This document shows, one piece after another, positions 60,950-64,000 of a stretch of 64,000 bases of DNA. The notes beneath the pieces are model-generated. The model was given only the letters and a program-made list of their open reading frames with translations, did not search any database and was not told the origin of the DNA. Where the stretch lies: the NCBI GenBank assembly GCA_022113835.1, contig JAILWY010000020.1, positions 4,898,001-4,962,000 of the forward strand. Direction: 5' to 3'. Source of the DNA: Atopsyche davidsoni (lineage: Eukaryota > Arthropoda > Insecta > Trichoptera > Hydrobiosidae). Numbering within the stretch: the stretch's first letter is position 1; the number at the start of each line of letters is the position of its first letter. The position numbers and the translations under genes were made by a program.

Positions 60950-62070
60950 TTATTGTATAATAATTTTTTTTATGCTCTCTAACTAAATTACAATCAAAGA
61001 AAATATGGACATTGGACGCATTTACTGGGTGTGAAGTCGCGTCAATTTATTTGACCTCAATTGCATTTTCAAATCAAGACTAAACCGACTAAACTAATTT
61101 TCTTATTCTGGTATAAAAATATGTCCTATATAATACATCTACACAAAATATAAAGTCTACTATTCCATTACCGATCCTTTACGTTCGCTCAGGGCACAGA
61201 TAAGCAGCCATACAAAACCAACAGAATGAGAATAAAATTAAAATCCCTCGTATGTTTTGATTTTTTTTTGGAGTTAAAAAGATTAAAAAAATAAATAAAC
61301 TGTTGCAGCAAAATGAAAGCAAATAAATTGATATGTTTGGTGTTTTCATTGTTTTATATTATGAGTAGAAAGGTTATGTTTTGGGAAGGGGGAGAGAAGT
61401 CCGTTTGTAGGGAGATCGACACAAAGACCATCCCCTTACGACGGATCGATTAAATAAACCTAACGATCGTCCTGATTTGCACAAAACTTTTTTTTATTTA
61501 TGCCTCTGCTTAACTAGGTCGCGGCGTAACGGGCACTAATTATCATTATAATATAATAAAGCGGGTCTATGAGGCTGAGACCCACTGAAAATTAAAAAAA
61601 ATGATTATACTAGATTTAAAATATACAATAAAAGTCTTACTCACTAATGCATAAAAAAACAATACAATGCATAAAAAAAGCCAAACCCAAACAATTTCAG
61701 CTTCAAATGACGTCTTTCTAAGTCTGCTTTAAATATAAAAACAATGCTATTATATTAAATTTATAATATTTATTTCAAATATGCAAAAAATCACACCTCC
61801 TTAGTAAATATAACTCACTTCAGAATATGAATCATTCGGCTTCAATATGACGAAACGGGTATATGAATAAATGACTTCGGTCTAATGCTTTAAATAAAAT
61901 AAAAATTGCGTTGTGTAAATGGTTGTATCGTTTAAACCCTTTTTATGCAAAAAAAAAAAACCTTATATAAACAATTTTCATTAAAATATACTTAATCAGG
62001 TCTATAGAAGGACCACATATAACATTTATTTTCAAAATATTATACAAATAACAGTCCAATGTATTTTTGG
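60950..62070. other. AT-rich non-coding DNA
   Basis: No gene, RNA or repeat family was recognised beyond A/T runs. Confidence 0.45.
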
Positions 62071-62212
62071 AGAGCGTAGATCATAGGTTCCCAAACTATT
62101 TTGTCTCGTAGAACCCTTGTCAAGTTTTCCTGTTTTTCGTAGACCCCTATCTTGCTAATATTGAATTTTTACAAATTCATCAAATACAAACATATTTTTG
62201 ACATCTGATATA

Positions 62213-62772
62213 CAGGGTGCGCCATATTTTATGTTGGTATGTAAATATTAAATAACTTTGACATTTATTAACCGATTAGCTTGAGTAAATATATTTTGAA
62301 ACGTCAATTTAATACAATTTTAATAATGCTTCATGACAAACTGAAAATTAAACAATGCAGTTTCTGTAACGAAAATTCCCTAGACGTGTTATGTCGAAAA
62401 AAGGCGACATTGACTGTCCACCCTGATCTCCAGATTTGACCCTTTTGGACTTCTTTTTGTGGGGTTATTTAGAAAAACAAAGTGTAAGTCAGCAAACCTC
62501 GGACCATTGACGAGCTCAAGGCAAACATTCCAAGCCAAAATCATCGCTATACCGCCCGAGATGCTCAAAAAAGTTACGGAAAACGCAGCAAAACGGCACG
62601 TTTTGCTTTGGCCAATAAAGACATTTACTTGATTGATTTTGTTTTAAAAAACTAGTTCAAATAAGTTATAAAGAGCCAAATTAAATAAAAAAATCTCATA
62701 TATAGAAATAGGTTGCTTTTTTTAAAAAGTTATTTATTATTCACACACCGACATAAAATATTGCGCACTCTG
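62213..62772 (+). mobile_element. Internally deleted mariner/Tc1-like element nested in the hAT
   Basis: The ends mirror each other over about 50 bases (CAGGGTGCGCCATATTTTAT at the left; complement of the right end CAGAGTGCGCAATATTTTAT) with TA outside both. The plus-strand remains at about 62417-62600 read PPRSPDLTLLDFFLWGYLEK, the conserved block around the third acidic residue of mariner-type transposases, followed by a frameshifted ELKANI-like tail. The rest of the transposase is gone, so it is non-autonomous. Confidence 0.88.
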
Positions 62773-62814
62773 TAGAACAACTCATTTTCATGGAGTTTTA
62801 CTGTACAGGGGATT

Positions 62815-63189
62815 TTAAAATAAAAATGTAAAAATACAAATAAAGTTAATTACACCTTTTAAATAAATTAAAAACACACAAATTGCAAATACATTCAGTA
62901 AAATAATCAATACTTTTAATGGGTCTGATACTTTGATAGAAAATTTTTCAATATTTGGCTTCGAATAAATCTCCTCGCCCAGTGATTTCCAATATATTTC
63001 TTTTTTTGTTTTTGTAAGAAAATTGACAACTGCACTGAAACTCTTTTTCATGTGGTATGAAGATGGCAAAGCTATCAAAAACCTTCTTGCGATAGTCCAT
63101 AATCCAGGATTAACAGCATTATTATCTAAGTACATAGGTACAATCTGTATTAGGTGCATTATGACATTTCTACTCTCGTAGACCCCCAT
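62815..63189 (-). pseudogene. hAT transposase C-terminal fragment
   Basis: The frame reads DNNAVNPGLWTIARRFLIAL, PSSYHMKKSFSAVVNFLTKT. This matches the C-terminal dimerisation region of hAT/ZBED transposases (FPSSYLVERGFSAVxxLLTK-type). It continues with KKEIYWKSLGEEIY, FSIKVSDP and a hydrophobic segment ending CVFLIYLK. That extra tail is shared with the fragments at 12.5 kb and, in decayed form, 8.8 kb. The catalytic domain and BED finger are missing. Confidence 0.75.
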
Positions 63190-63284
63190 TTACAGTTCAT
63201 GGACCCCAAATTTAATTTTTCACTGTCATCAACCCCTGGGGGTCGATATCGACCACCTTGGGAACCAGTGGCGTAGATAGTTAT

Positions 63285-64000
63285 CAATATTTTATCCGAA
63301 ATAACTGACAAGACTACGGGCCGGGCAGACGCCTGCTTTACCGACGCGTGGGTGCGGGAAGTAGTTTGGCTCGCCGGCCACAGATGACAGGCACCATTCA
63401 CTCTGCGCTTATTCTGAACTCTTATGCACAATTAAAATTAATGTCGCTGGTTAGTAAAAAAAAAAATTACAGTATATTTTTATGTGAAGAAATAAATGAC
63501 CGATCATTTAAATTTCAGGTAAATTGATTTTTCGATTCGACAATTGTAAATAAATAAAATATTTTTAAATTCGTTTTTAAAAACAATTGTCCACCACGAC
63601 AGTGGGAATATCAATTTTATTTTAGAAAAAATATTGACTATTGTTCTAGATTGTTGGCGCCCAGTAACAATGACGAAAGATAACATGTATTATGGTAGTT
63701 TTTTCCAATAACTTTATTGGAATTTTTTTTTTAATGAATTAAAGAAGTACGTTAATTAATTTTTCGTTTAGAGCGTCTTCTCCTCATTGGCCAAGAGATA
63801 AGCTATCCCTCATATTATATATCGGTGCGATAAGCATATTAGCAATCAGTAGCGCGAAATACCTGGCGAATGAAGACTTATAATGTTACTATAATCGAAA
63901 GCATTTAAAAGGGTTTCTTAAAGTCCAATTTTATAAAAAACATGAACTAATTACAAAGTATGGTCATTAAAAAAATAAAAAACATTTGTACTATTTTTTT
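63285..64000. other. Non-coding DNA to window end
   Basis: A slightly GC-rich patch at 63310-63415 has no supported frame. The rest is AT-rich without features. Confidence 0.4.

Larger units (their letters stand above)
62082..63270 (-). mobile_element. hAT-family DNA transposon remnant with exact 8-bp target duplication
   Basis: GCGTAGAT occurs directly outside both ends (62074-62081 and 63271-63278), the 8-bp duplication typical of hAT. The termini are CATAGGTTCCCAA and, in complement, CACTGGTTCCCAA. It holds only the C-terminal part of a transposase gene on the minus strand, and a mariner element is inserted near its left end. Confidence 0.9.

Overview
The window looks like nuclear DNA of an insect or other arthropod. 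It carries spliced eukaryotic genes (RpL5, METTL6, C2H2 zinc-finger genes), interstitial (TTAGG)n telomere-type repeats, and insect-typical mobile elements (Ty3/Gypsy, R2-like, RTE-like, piggyBac, hAT, mariner). I cannot fix the order or species. Exon limits were read by eye from splice signals and reading frame.

Layout. 1-4.1 kb: a broken Ty3/Gypsy element (gag, then a pol fragment) that switches in mid-pol to the 5' part of an R2-like non-LTR element, followed by an LTR-like segment. 4.7-7.7 kb: METTL6 (tRNA m3C methyltransferase), three coding exons on the minus strand, with unassigned exon-like segments downstream. 8.4-18.6 kb: a tandemly duplicated minus-strand zinc-finger locus. It holds two complete two-exon genes with about 9 and 11 C2H2 fingers, plus a third orphan copy of exon 1. 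The duplicated unit also carries a hAT-related remnant, and a piggyBac element (15401-18049, TTAA on both sides) sits downstream of the orphan exon. 19.5-23.3 kb: RpL5 on the minus strand, seven exons, with snoRNA-like sequences in five of its six introns.

23.3-64 kb is AT-rich and gene-poor. It holds microsatellites and minisatellites, more than a dozen degraded 3' ends of one RTE-like retrotransposon, MITEs, a nested mariner-in-hAT insertion with an exact 8-bp target duplication, a terminal-inverted-repeat element enclosing a tRNA-like sequence, and scattered hammerhead-like motifs (CTGA..GA, stem, GAAAC). Candidate exons of unknown genes lie at about 35.4 kb (+), 57.0 kb (+) and 59.4-59.7 kb (-).

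The strongest items for follow-up are: the GGGAAAC frameshift signal followed by a G-patch at the gag-pol junction; the zinc-finger array with an orphan promoter and first exon; RpL5 as a multi-snoRNA host; the dispersed hammerhead-like cores; and the tRNA-like sequence inside long inverted repeats.
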